A stretch of DNA of 64,000 nt. Source: Streptomyces sp. NBC_00448 (GTDB lineage: Bacteria; Actinomycetota; Actinomycetes; Streptomycetales; Streptomycetaceae). Below the pieces are notes generated by a model that saw only the letters and a list, made by a program, of their open reading frames with translations, was not told where the DNA came from and made no database searches. The DNA is taken from assembly GCF_036014115.1 (NCBI RefSeq), contig NZ_CP107913.1:9318501-9382500 (forward strand), given 5' to 3'. The position numbers and the translations under genes are program-made. Position 1 is the stretch's first letter. Every line of letters starts with the position of its first letter. Below are positions 31,894 through 39,508 of this stretch, one piece after another.

Positions 31894-31926
31894 CGGCCGA
31901 GCGGGTGACGCCCACCCGCTCGGCCG
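31894..31926 (+). terminator. Hairpin terminator after the lysozyme gene
   Basis: Perfect 14-bp inverted repeat CGGCCGAGCGGGTG (31894-31907) with 31913-31926, loop of 5 nt. It lies 65 bp past the stop codon. Confidence 0.75.
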
Positions 31927-31959
31927 TTAGCCGCGGCGCCGGACGGGAACAGCGCCACC

Positions 31960-32994
31960 ATGGAGCCCATCGAGGCACTCGACCGGATCGCCTTCCTGCT
32001 GGAACGCGCCCTCGCACCCGCCTACCGGGTCCGGGCGTTCCGCAACGCCGCCGACGTCATCGCCGCACTCCCGCCCGCCGAGGTCCACCAGCGCGCCCGT
32101 ACCGGCCGGCTCACCGACCTCAAGGGCATCGGCAAGACCACCGCCACGGTCATCACCGAGGCATGCGCCGGCCGCACCCCCGCCTACCTCGCCGACCTCG
32201 AACGCGACCAGGCCGCGCCCCCCGCCGACGGCGCCGGCCGGTCACTGCGCGCCGCGCTGCGCGGCGACTGCCACGTGCACTCCGACTGGTCCGACGGCGG
32301 CAGCCCGATCGAGGCGATGGCCCGCACCGCCCGCGACCTCGGCCACTCCTGGATGGTGCTCACCGACCACAGCCCCCGCCTCAAGGTCGCCCGCGGCCTC
32401 ACCGCCGAACGGCTGCTCCGGCAACTCGACGTCGTCGCCGAGATCAACGAACGCCTCGCGCCCTTCCGGCTGCTGACCGGCATCGAGTGCGACATCCTCT
32501 CCGACGGCGGCCTCGACCAGCGCGACGACCTCCTCGACCGCCTCGACCTGGTCGTCGCCTCCGCCCACTCCGAACTCCGCATGCCCGCACCCCTCTTCAC
32601 CCGCCGCCTGATCGCCGCCGTGACCAACCCCCTCGTCGACGTCCTCGGCCACTGCACCAACCGGCTGATCGGCGAGGCCAAACAACGCCCCGAGTCCACC
32701 TTCGACGCCGAAGCCGTCTTCGCCGCCTGCGCCCAGTACGGCACCGCCGTCGAGATCAACAGCAGCCCCCACCGCCTCGACCCGCCCCCCCACCTCCTCA
32801 CCCTCGCCCGCGACCTCGGCACCCTCTTCTCCATCGACAGCGACGCCCACGCCCCCGGCCAACTCGACTGGCAGATCAACGGCTGCGCCCGCGCCGAATC
32901 CGCCGCCATCCCCCCACCCCGCATCCTCACCACCTGGACCGCCCCCCAACTCCTCACCTGGACCACCACCCGCACGCCCCCCAGGACCACCTGA
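31960..32994 (+). CDS. HhH-PHP phosphoesterase (PolX-like without polymerase)
   Basis: 344 residues. An N-terminal helical region with a helix-hairpin-helix (LKGIGKTTATVITEA, about 54-70) is followed by a complete PHP phosphoesterase domain. Its metal ligands are visible: H105 and H107 (CHVHSDWSDG), D136-H137, E176, H203, H231 and D295-H297 (DSDAHA). In bacterial PolX the same two modules flank a polymerase beta palm; the palm is missing here. A 3'-5' nuclease or phosphatase role in DNA repair is plausible. The last 30 codons run into C-rich DNA and are probably unstructured. Confidence 0.87.
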   Translation: MEPIEALDRIAFLLERALAPAYRVRAFRNAADVIAALPPAEVHQRARTGRLTDLKGIGKTTATVITEACAGRTPAYLADLERDQAAPPADGAGRSLRAALRGDCHVHSDWSDGGSPIEAMARTARDLGHSWMVLTDHSPRLKVARGLTAERLLRQLDVVAEINERLAPFRLLTGIECDILSDGGLDQRDDLLDRLDLVVASAHSELRMPAPLFTRRLIAAVTNPLVDVLGHCTNRLIGEAKQRPESTFDAEAVFAACAQYGTAVEINSSPHRLDPPPHLLTLARDLGTLFSIDSDAHAPGQLDWQINGCARAESAAIPPPRILTTWTAPQLLTWTTTRTPPRTT

Positions 32995-33203
32995 CCCCAG
33001 GCCACCCTCCGCACAAACCACCCCCCAAGCCGCCCACCCCCCCAGACCACCCCACCCCCAACCCGCCCACCGCCCAGACCACCCCACCCCCAAGCCGCTC
33101 CCCGAACACCCCCCACCCCGGCCACCGACCCCCACCCGGCCACCCCCCACCCAGGCCACTCCTACCCCGGCCACCCCCCACCCGAAGCCGCGGGAGGACG
33201 GAA
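32995..33203. other. C-rich, G-poor intergenic tract
   Basis: About 200 bp in which the plus strand is dominated by C in runs such as CCACCCC and CCAGACCACCCC, with few G. No gene is seen in it. The bias already begins in the 3' end of the PHP gene and continues into the C-rich plus strand of the BKACE gene. Confidence 0.6.
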
Positions 33204-33331
33204 GCCGGGGCGCAGGGGGCGGGGTTCGAGACGTTCGTATATTTGTGGCGCGAGGAAGAAGAATCAGGCAACGAAGCACCCCGCAGGCGCCGTAAATATG
33301 CAGTCTCGAACCCCGCCACCGGAGCCCCGGC
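33204..33331. repeat. Long inverted repeat (about 128 bp)
   Basis: Outer arms 33204-33232 and 33303-33331 pair at 26 of 29 positions, including a perfect 15-bp segment GGCGGGGTTCGAGAC (33218-33232 with 33303-33317). Pairing continues inward with small gaps through an AT-richer stretch (CGTATATTTGTGGCGC against GCGCCGTAAATATG). It lies between convergent genes and has no coding frame. It could be a bidirectional terminator, a MITE-like element or a structured RNA. Confidence 0.7.
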
Positions 33332-33359
33332 GAACCTCACCACCCACCGTCGGCGAACC

Positions 33360-34109
33360 TCACCGCCCAGCCCCCGCCCCCGCCACCTCCTCAAGCGCAG
33401 CCCGCACCAGTGCCCCATTACCCCCCGCCACCCTCCCATCCGGCAACACCAACGTGTCCTCCACCCCGATCCGCACATCAAGCCCCCTCCCCGCCGCCAC
33501 CCTCAACACCGGCCACGCCCCACCCTCCTCCCCGTGCAGCAGCAGCACCCCCCTCCCCACCCGATCCAGCCCATCCAACCCCGCCAACTCCCGCAGCAAC
33601 GCCTCCGCCACCCCCACCGCCCGCTCCGGATCACGCTCGACCACCTCCCCCAGAACCCGCACCACCCGCCCCACCCCCGGCCACCCCCGCAACCTGACCG
33701 CCGCATCCGTCCCGGAGTACACCCCCGCCTCCACCCCGATCCCCACCGACAGCAACGCGTCAGCGACGACCTCCGCCCCCTCCTCGTGCCAGTTCACCGA
33801 CGCGTGATCCGGCAGCACCGACCAGGACCGCACCAGCGCGGCCCGCCGCTCGGGGTCCGGCTCGGTCCACTCCCCGGTGGTGACGCCGATCGGAACGCCG
33901 GGTGCCGACGCCCGCACCGCCGCGACCGCGGCGTCCACACTCACCGCCGCCATCGTGTCCGCCCCCTTCTCGTCCTTGGGATGGACATGGATCGAGCGGG
34001 CGCCGAGGGAGACGGCCTCCGCGGCCGCGTCGCCGAGCTGCTGGGGCGTCACCGGCAGCCACTCGCACTCGGATCGGTCTCTGGCGCCGTTCAGGCATAC
34101 CTGGAGCAT
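33360..34109 (-). CDS. BKACE family (3-keto-5-aminohexanoate cleavage) enzyme
   Basis: 249 residues from ATG 34109. TIM-barrel DUF849 family that cleaves beta-keto acids using acetyl-CoA and Zn2+. Markers: LQVCLNGARDR, then ARSIHVHPKDEKGADT with the zinc-binding HVHP, GVTTGEWTEPDPE, VNWHEEGAE and IGVEDTLVLPDGR. The chain is at the short end for the family (usually 270-310). The start is not supported by a strong ribosome site. Substrate unknown. Its neighbours give no pathway clue. Confidence 0.85.
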   Translation of the reverse strand: MLQVCLNGARDRSECEWLPVTPQQLGDAAAEAVSLGARSIHVHPKDEKGADTMAAVSVDAAVAAVRASAPGVPIGVTTGEWTEPDPERRAALVRSWSVLPDHASVNWHEEGAEVVADALLSVGIGVEAGVYSGTDAAVRLRGWPGVGRVVRVLGEVVERDPERAVGVAEALLRELAGLDGLDRVGRGVLLLHGEEGGAWPVLRVAAGRGLDVRIGVEDTLVLPDGRVAGGNGALVRAALEEVAGAGAGR

Positions 34110-34174
34110 GGCGTGATCATCCCAGACGCTCGGCCGCGCGGGCCGGATGCCGCACGGCACCACATGACGGTGGC

Positions 34175-36268
34175 TCAGGTGGTCGTGCAGACCGTGCCGT
34201 TCAAGGTGAAGACGGTCGGCGGCGGATACGCGCCGCTGTTCGCCCCGGTGAACCCGAAGTCCGCCGAGTTGCCGCCGTTCGCGGCGAGCGTGCCGTTCCA
34301 GTCGACCGGTGTGGCCACCACCGTACGCCCGGACTGGCTCAGCTCGGCGTTCCAGAACCCGGTGACCGACTCGTCCGCGCCACTCGGGAAGGTGAACGCC
34401 AGCGTCCAACCGGTGATCGGTACGGGTCCGGTGTTCGTGACGTTGACGTCCGCGTTGAAGCCGTTGCCCCAGCCGCCGGTGAGCCGGTACGACACCCGGC
34501 AGGTCGAGTCCGCCGGGGTCCCGGTGCGCACCGTCACCGGGTCCGAGGGCCGCGAGAGCCGCCCGGCGGCGTCCCGGGCGAGCACGTTCCAGGTGGAGGT
34601 GGTGCCGGGCGTCAGGTTGGCCACGGTGGCGGAGGTGCCGGTGGAGGTGGCCAGGAGCTCGCTGGTGGTGCCGTCGGAGCGGTAGACCTCGTACCGGTCG
34701 GCGGTCCCGCCCGCCGAGGGGGTCCAGGAGACGGTGGCCGTGGTGGAGCCGGCCGCCGTCACCTTCGGGGCGCCCGGCGCGGACAGCGCCGACGCGCTGC
34801 CGGCGGCGGCGCGCAGCGTCAGCGTGGTGACCGAATACGGCGGCAGCGTCGCGGAGTTCGGGTCGCCGGTGGTCGAGGTGTCGATGGAGTCGGCCTCGTC
34901 GCGGTAGAGCGCGACGCTCGCGGATGCCGGGTCCGGGGTGAACCCGGCGTAGTGGAGGGCGACGTGCTGGGAGTTCGACGGGTCCTTGTTGATGAGCAGT
35001 ACGCTCAGCGAGCCGTCCGCGCGGTGCACGGCGTGCGCGGACACCAGCGGGCTCGTGGTGCCCGCGCCCACCAACTGGTCGCCGGGTCGCCCGAGTTCGC
35101 TGAGCATCTTGATCGCGTAGTAGGTCGGGAACGGCGTGTTGAGCGCGGGCTCGCACACGTCCCCGACGCAGGTGCCGCTGGACAGGATGCCGTAGTCGTC
35201 GAAGTCCGTCGCGCCGTCGGGCGCGGTGCTGATCGCCTGCGGGCCGTTGTGGGTGTCCCACCAGTCCACCGTGAACACCCCGCTCTCCAGGGCGGTCAGA
35301 TAGGTGTCGGCGCCGAACAGGGCGTCCGGCTGGGTGTCCTCGTCGACGTCGGAGTTCACCTCGGTCAGCGCGATCGGCAGTGCGCCCGCCCCGGCCTGGG
35401 CCAACTGGTCCTTCAGCTGGGCCAGTTCACCGGTGAGCTGGGTCGGTTCGCCGAGCATCGTGGCGGCGTCGGAACCGCCCGGGTACCAGTGCACGATCAC
35501 GAAGTCGGCGTGGCCGGCGATGAGCGGGATCACCGTGTGGTTCCAGTCCGCGCTCTCCCCGGCGGCCATCACGCCGTCCGGCCAGTTGCCCGGCAGCGTC
35601 AGCACCGCGCCGACCTTCACCGACGGGTCCACCGCCTTCATCGCCGACGCGTACTGGGCCACGCTGTTCGCGTACGCCGTCGGCGAGGTGTCGGCGTGGT
35701 CGTCGGTCTCCCAGCCGGAGCCGTAGTGCCCGTTGCCGTAGACCTCGTTGCCGACCTCCCAGTACTTGTCGCCGTACCCCTTGGTGACGTTGGCGTACTT
35801 CACCCAGTCCGCCGCCTCCTGCGGGGTGCCCGAGCCGTAGTTCGCGATCAGCATCGGCTGCGCGCCGATCTTCTTCACGGTGCCCATGAACGCGTCGAAG
35901 TCCGTGCCCGGCGCCACGTATCCGCCCGGCGCGGAGTTGTCCTGCCAGTGGTACATGTCGCCGTAGGAGCCGCCGGGATAGCGCAGCATCCCGACGTTCG
36001 CGGCCTGGAGCAGATCCTGCACCTGGGGGACGTTCATCTGGTCGTCCCACACCGCGCTGTTGAGCCCGTACGCGGTGCCGGGGATGGTGCCGGACCCTTC
36101 GTCGGCGTTCACGGTCACGTCGACGGGGGAGGAGGCCGCGGAGTCGGTGGCGGCGGCCGTGGCACCGCCGGCCAGGAGCGCGGCGCCGAGCACGGCGGCC
36201 GAGGCCACCGCGGCGAGCCGGCGCCGCCAGGGCGCGGTGGACAGGTGTCTGCGGACGAGGACGGGCAC
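34175..36268 (-). CDS. Secreted glycoside hydrolase with FN3 and CBM2
   Basis: 697 residues from GTG 36268, chosen because GAAGGTGAG precedes it and because the upstream ATG at 36343 lies inside the operator. Signal peptide about 1-41. A (beta/alpha)8 catalytic domain follows with the clan GH-A pair Glu175 (WEVGNEVYG) and Glu303 (LTEVNS), and RYPGGS near 96-101; the nearest types are GH51/GH44/GH79-like arabinofuranosidases or endoglucanases. An FN3 module (PGAPKVTAAG) and a C-terminal CBM2 (SYRLTGGWGNGF to the end) bind cellulose-like material. A perfect CebR-type box overlaps the promoter. Confidence 0.88.
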   Translation of the reverse strand: MPVLVRRHLSTAPWRRRLAAVASAAVLGAALLAGGATAAATDSAASSPVDVTVNADEGSGTIPGTAYGLNSAVWDDQMNVPQVQDLLQAANVGMLRYPGGSYGDMYHWQDNSAPGGYVAPGTDFDAFMGTVKKIGAQPMLIANYGSGTPQEAADWVKYANVTKGYGDKYWEVGNEVYGNGHYGSGWETDDHADTSPTAYANSVAQYASAMKAVDPSVKVGAVLTLPGNWPDGVMAAGESADWNHTVIPLIAGHADFVIVHWYPGGSDAATMLGEPTQLTGELAQLKDQLAQAGAGALPIALTEVNSDVDEDTQPDALFGADTYLTALESGVFTVDWWDTHNGPQAISTAPDGATDFDDYGILSSGTCVGDVCEPALNTPFPTYYAIKMLSELGRPGDQLVGAGTTSPLVSAHAVHRADGSLSVLLINKDPSNSQHVALHYAGFTPDPASASVALYRDEADSIDTSTTGDPNSATLPPYSVTTLTLRAAAGSASALSAPGAPKVTAAGSTTATVSWTPSAGGTADRYEVYRSDGTTSELLATSTGTSATVANLTPGTTSTWNVLARDAAGRLSRPSDPVTVRTGTPADSTCRVSYRLTGGWGNGFNADVNVTNTGPVPITGWTLAFTFPSGADESVTGFWNAELSQSGRTVVATPVDWNGTLAANGGNSADFGFTGANSGAYPPPTVFTLNGTVCTTT

Positions 36269-36328
36269 GGGGTTCTCACCTTCGGGAGGCGGGACGTGGG
36301 GGGCGTGCGGGTCTGCCGGTACAGTGTG

Positions 36329-36342
36329 TGGGAGCGCTCCCA
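36329..36342. promoter_or_regulatory. CebR-type operator
   Basis: TGGGAGCGCTCCCA, a perfect 14-bp palindrome identical to the known target of CebR, the LacI-family repressor of cellulose/cellobiose use in streptomycetes. It lies 61-74 bp before the GTG start and directly downstream of the predicted -10 box, where binding would block transcription until cello-oligosaccharides appear. Confidence 0.85.
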
Positions 36343-36371
36343 TATTTGGCCCGGTGCGCCGCCCGTGTCAA
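36343..36371 (-). promoter_or_regulatory. Predicted promoter of the glycosidase gene
   Basis: Minus strand TTGACA (36366-36371), 17 bp, CAAATA (36343-36348). The -35 box is perfect, the -10 weak, and the CebR box follows at once. Confidence 0.55.
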
Positions 36372-36460
36372 TGCTCCCGACGTGCGCGCGGCTCAACTCC
36401 GTTGTGCGGAAGGGCGATTGGCGGAGGGCCGCGCGGGTGGTGGGGCGGCGCGGCTTCGCC

Positions 36461-37405
36461 TCAGGGGCAGTGGCTGCCGCTGTAGCAGGGCGGTACGCCG
36501 TTGCCGGTCGGCGGCCGGTACGGAGGGGTGGTGGGGACGGTCTCGGTGATGTAGGCGGAAGTGATCGAGAAGGCGACGACGTAGTGGTGGCTGACGTACG
36601 CGGACCGGGCAACCGTGTCGGTGGAGAGCGGATGCCAGGCCCGGTAGACGGTGCCTTCGCTCGCCAGTCGCCTCGGCGGTCCGTCCAGCGCCTGGTTGTC
36701 GCCGGTGCTGGCGAAGGGCGAGTACGGGCGTCCGGCGACGCCCACCTGGAGGCGCGGCTGGGCGCGTTGGGCGGCGGTGTCGAGCGTGCCGTTCGACCGG
36801 CGGTCGTACCGCACGAACAGGGCGATCTGCTTCGGCGCGGAGGCCGACGGGCTGGGCGTCGCGGTCCCCGACGGCGGGTCGCCGCCGCCGACCTGTCCCA
36901 TCCAGGTGGCCATCGCCGTCAGCGTGCCGGGCGGCCCGCCGGACGGGGTGCCGGCCCAGCCCTGGGTGTCGATCGCGGTGTCCAACTGGTGCAGGCGGGC
37001 GTGGAGTTCGCCGTCGAACGCGGCGTACAGCACGGTGGACCGGGTGCAGGAGATCGGCGACCAGCGGTCCCCGCCGAACGAACCCTGGTTGATCGACGTG
37101 CACGAGTCCGCCACCGACGTGCCGAGCGGGACCGCCCAGGGTACGGCCGAACGCAGCTTCTTCAACAGTGCGTTGTCGCTCCGCGCCGCGCTCGCGCCCG
37201 CCGTCCGCGTGGCGTCGGCCCGGGCGAAGGCGGCGACGTCGGGTGGCGGCCGGTGGAAACGGTGGTCGAAATCCCACCACATGTAGCCGAGCAGCGCGCA
37301 CACCAGTCCCAACGCGACCACGAAGGTGGCCGCACATCCGCGGCCCGGAGCACGTGCGCCCGGGACCGCCCCCGCCGGATGACCCATACGTGCATGGTCG
37401 TCCAC
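36461..37405 (-). CDS. Membrane-anchored hypothetical protein
   Basis: Up to 314 residues. One N-terminal membrane helix (AATFVVALGLVCALLGYMWW) with a basic, short inside part, then an extracellular region with cysteines near SVADSCTSINQGS and a Ser/Pro-rich stretch (GTATPSPSASAPK). I recognise no domain. The start is uncertain: GTG 37405 gives the longest form, ATG 37387 (MGHPAGAV) a slightly shorter one, and neither has a clear ribosome site. Probably a single gene. Confidence 0.65.
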   Translation of the reverse strand: MDDHARMGHPAGAVPGARAPGRGCAATFVVALGLVCALLGYMWWDFDHRFHRPPPDVAAFARADATRTAGASAARSDNALLKKLRSAVPWAVPLGTSVADSCTSINQGSFGGDRWSPISCTRSTVLYAAFDGELHARLHQLDTAIDTQGWAGTPSGGPPGTLTAMATWMGQVGGGDPPSGTATPSPSASAPKQIALFVRYDRRSNGTLDTAAQRAQPRLQVGVAGRPYSPFASTGDNQALDGPPRRLASEGTVYRAWHPLSTDTVARSAYVSHHYVVAFSITSAYITETVPTTPPYRPPTGNGVPPCYSGSHCP

Positions 37406-37528
37406 CCAGAGGGCGGCAGCGCAACGTTTCGGTCTCCATCCCGTCCCGCTCCCCGGGCGGTCCGCGGCACTCGCGGCCGACCTTCCGCTGACCTTCCGCC
37501 GAAGTCCCGTTGCCGCCCCGCCCCGGCG

Positions 37529-38620
37529 CTACACCACCGGACCGTACGGGGTGACCCGCGCGTGGTCGTAGATCGCGCGGAGTTCGGGTCGGCGGACCGC
37601 GGGCAGCCGGGCCAGCGTGCGGAGGAACACCCTCCGGTCCGGCTCGAAGAGGCGGTGCGGATGGAGCGGCGGCGGGTCGTCGCGGAGGACCCCGGCCGGC
37701 AGCCCGCCGGTGGCCGGGACGGCCAGCCGCTCGCGGGGGAAGGCCAGTTGGGCCCACACGTCGGCTTCCAGCGGCACGGCGGCCACCGATTCCGGCGGTT
37801 GCCAGGTCCTGCCCGTGTGCGGGTGGCGCGGCACCAGCGCGAGGGAGTCGCCGCGCTCGGGTGGTGGCAGTTCCGGTCCTGCCACCACCACCCGCCGGGG
37901 CGCGGCCGGGCCCGGTGGCCGGGGCGGCGCCGCGGCGAGCAACCGGTCGAGGGTCGGGCCGAACAGGTCCGTGACCAGGCCGCGGGGGAGCACCAGCGGC
38001 GCGCCGGCCGATGCCGCGAGCAGGTGGGCGAGTGCCGCGCCGGCCGCCGCCTCCCAGTGCGGGCTCCACGCGCCGAGCTGGTCGACCGGCGGGGTGTCGC
38101 GCCCCTCGTCGCGCCGCCTGTCCGTCACCACGCTCCAGTCCGCGGGTAGTTGAGCCGGGCCGCCGGCGGGCAGGCGGTGCACCGCGCGCGGGGAGAGCCA
38201 CACGGTCTGCCAGCACGCGCAGTCGTCGACGCGGGTGGCCACGAAGCTCCCGCAGCGGGCGCAGGCCAGGTTGAGACCGTCCCGACCGTCGATCCCCAGG
38301 CAGTAGCCGTCCAACCGTCCGGGGATGAACACGGTGCCCCGGGTGTCGCCCGGCGCCAGCACGATTTCCCCGGGCGGGCCGTAGGACAGGGCGTGCACCG
38401 GTGCGTAGACGCCGCGGGCCTCGGCCGCCTCCGCGCCGATCTCCTCCCACCGCCGCCAGGGCAGTCCGGAGGGCTCCGGGTCCACCGCGTACGTTCCCGG
38501 CTCCATCAGCGCCGGGAGCATGTCGTGGCCGTAGGTCTGATGGGCCCGGACGGGAAGGGCGACCTCTGCCACGGGCACGGTCAGTACGGCGCCGCAGCGC
38601 CCGCACGCGAACACGTCCAT
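37529..38620 (-). CDS. Hypothetical protein with zinc-ribbon-like cysteines
   Basis: 363 residues from ATG 38620, which follows GGGGGA. The N-terminus MDVFACGRCGAVLTVPV holds a CxxC pair, and a second group occurs at CARCGSFVATRVDDCACW, so one or two zinc sites are likely. The rest is proline-rich with many tryptophans and no known domain. It appears cytoplasmic. Similar proteins occur as unnamed conserved genes in actinobacteria; the function is unknown. Confidence 0.72.
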   Translation of the reverse strand: MDVFACGRCGAVLTVPVAEVALPVRAHQTYGHDMLPALMEPGTYAVDPEPSGLPWRRWEEIGAEAAEARGVYAPVHALSYGPPGEIVLAPGDTRGTVFIPGRLDGYCLGIDGRDGLNLACARCGSFVATRVDDCACWQTVWLSPRAVHRLPAGGPAQLPADWSVVTDRRRDEGRDTPPVDQLGAWSPHWEAAAGAALAHLLAASAGAPLVLPRGLVTDLFGPTLDRLLAAAPPRPPGPAAPRRVVVAGPELPPPERGDSLALVPRHPHTGRTWQPPESVAAVPLEADVWAQLAFPRERLAVPATGGLPAGVLRDDPPPLHPHRLFEPDRRVFLRTLARLPAVRRPELRAIYDHARVTPYGPVV

Positions 38621-38766
38621 GTCGTCCCCCCGGCCGTGGTGCCCGGCACGGCGCCTTCCGTCCCCCGGCCAGGTGGATTATCCGGAGCGGGCGGCGGGCC
38701 GCCAACTCCTTTTGCGCGCCGGGCGGTTCGTCCTCGTCGCGAGCTGCCCCGCACCCGGTTGCCGGG

Positions 38767-39411
38767 TCACCCGCCGGACAGGACGTCGTAGCCGACGAAG
38801 GTGAACATCCGCTCGCCCGTGGGGAGTTCGCGGGGTTCGCCGGTGAAGTGGTGCACGCCGACGCCCTGCCGGACACCCGGGGCGGAGGTCCAGGTCCGTT
38901 CGAAGCCGCGCTGCTCCAGCCACTCGCAGACGCGGGGGAAGAGGTCGGGCTCCTTGCGGTTGCGGGTCCAGATGACGGAGCCGCCGGGGGCGCAGAGGCC
39001 GTCGAGGAAGCCGGTGGCGCGCTCGGCGTCGGCGGCGGTGATGTTGCCGAACACGCCGACGAAAAGGACGAGTTGGGCGGGCACGGCGCCGGCGTAGGAG
39101 TCGGTGAGGGAGGCGTCGCCGGTGACCACCTCGACGTCGTGCAGGCCGAGTGCGGCGGTGGCCTCCCGTGCGGCGGCGGTGTTGCGCGGGTCGAGTTCGA
39201 CCAGCCGGGCCGAGACGTCGGCGCGGCGCGGGTGGTCCGCGAGGGCGCCGAGGAGGTCCAGGCCCTGCCCGGCGCACACGCTCACCACCCGGAACGGGCC
39301 CGGCGGAGCGGCGTCCAGGGCGGCCCTGATCCGCTCGGTGACGGTGCGCAGCCGCGCGGTCAGGGCGGAGTCGGGGGAGGCGTAGGCGTCGTGCCAGGCG
39401 TGCCAGTCCAT
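38767..39411 (-). CDS. Class I SAM-dependent methyltransferase
   Basis: 214 residues, ATG 39411. Motif I reads VVSVCAGQGLDLLG, a variant of the usual DxGxGxG. ARLVELDPRN ends strand 2, and VTGDASLTDSY and FVGVFGNIT follow the normal order, so the SAM-binding fold is complete. The C-terminal part (GVGVHHFTGEPRELPTGERM) may shape the substrate site. Substrate unknown. Stands alone, 98 bp from the transhydrogenase gene. Confidence 0.82.
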   Translation of the reverse strand: MDWHAWHDAYASPDSALTARLRTVTERIRAALDAAPPGPFRVVSVCAGQGLDLLGALADHPRRADVSARLVELDPRNTAAAREATAALGLHDVEVVTGDASLTDSYAGAVPAQLVLFVGVFGNITAADAERATGFLDGLCAPGGSVIWTRNRKEPDLFPRVCEWLEQRGFERTWTSAPGVRQGVGVHHFTGEPRELPTGERMFTFVGYDVLSGG

Positions 39412-39508
39412 GCCCGCACTCTATGAAGCGGCCTGGCGCGGCCGCACCCGGTTTTCGCGGGTACGGCCGCCTCACAAACGGCCGGCGGGCGGTGGGGCGG
39501 TCGGCGGC

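Noticed and set aside
33218..33317. tRNA-like T-arm (GGTTCGAGAC)
   Set aside because: The sequence occurs as both arms of an inverted repeat, with no acceptor, D or anticodon stems.
36269..36343. ATG start at 36343 for the glycosidase
   Set aside because: That codon lies inside the CebR operator, and the peptide before GTG 36268 is not a signal sequence; GAAGGTGAG supports the GTG.
33902..38149. 1400-codon plus-strand open frame
   Set aside because: Runs antisense across three well-supported minus-strand genes and reads as Arg/Gly/Pro-rich shadow translation.
37529..38620. Possible PETase or transposase identity for the cysteine-containing protein
   Set aside because: No DDE/catalytic triad, no terminal repeats; only zinc-ribbon-like cysteines are visible.
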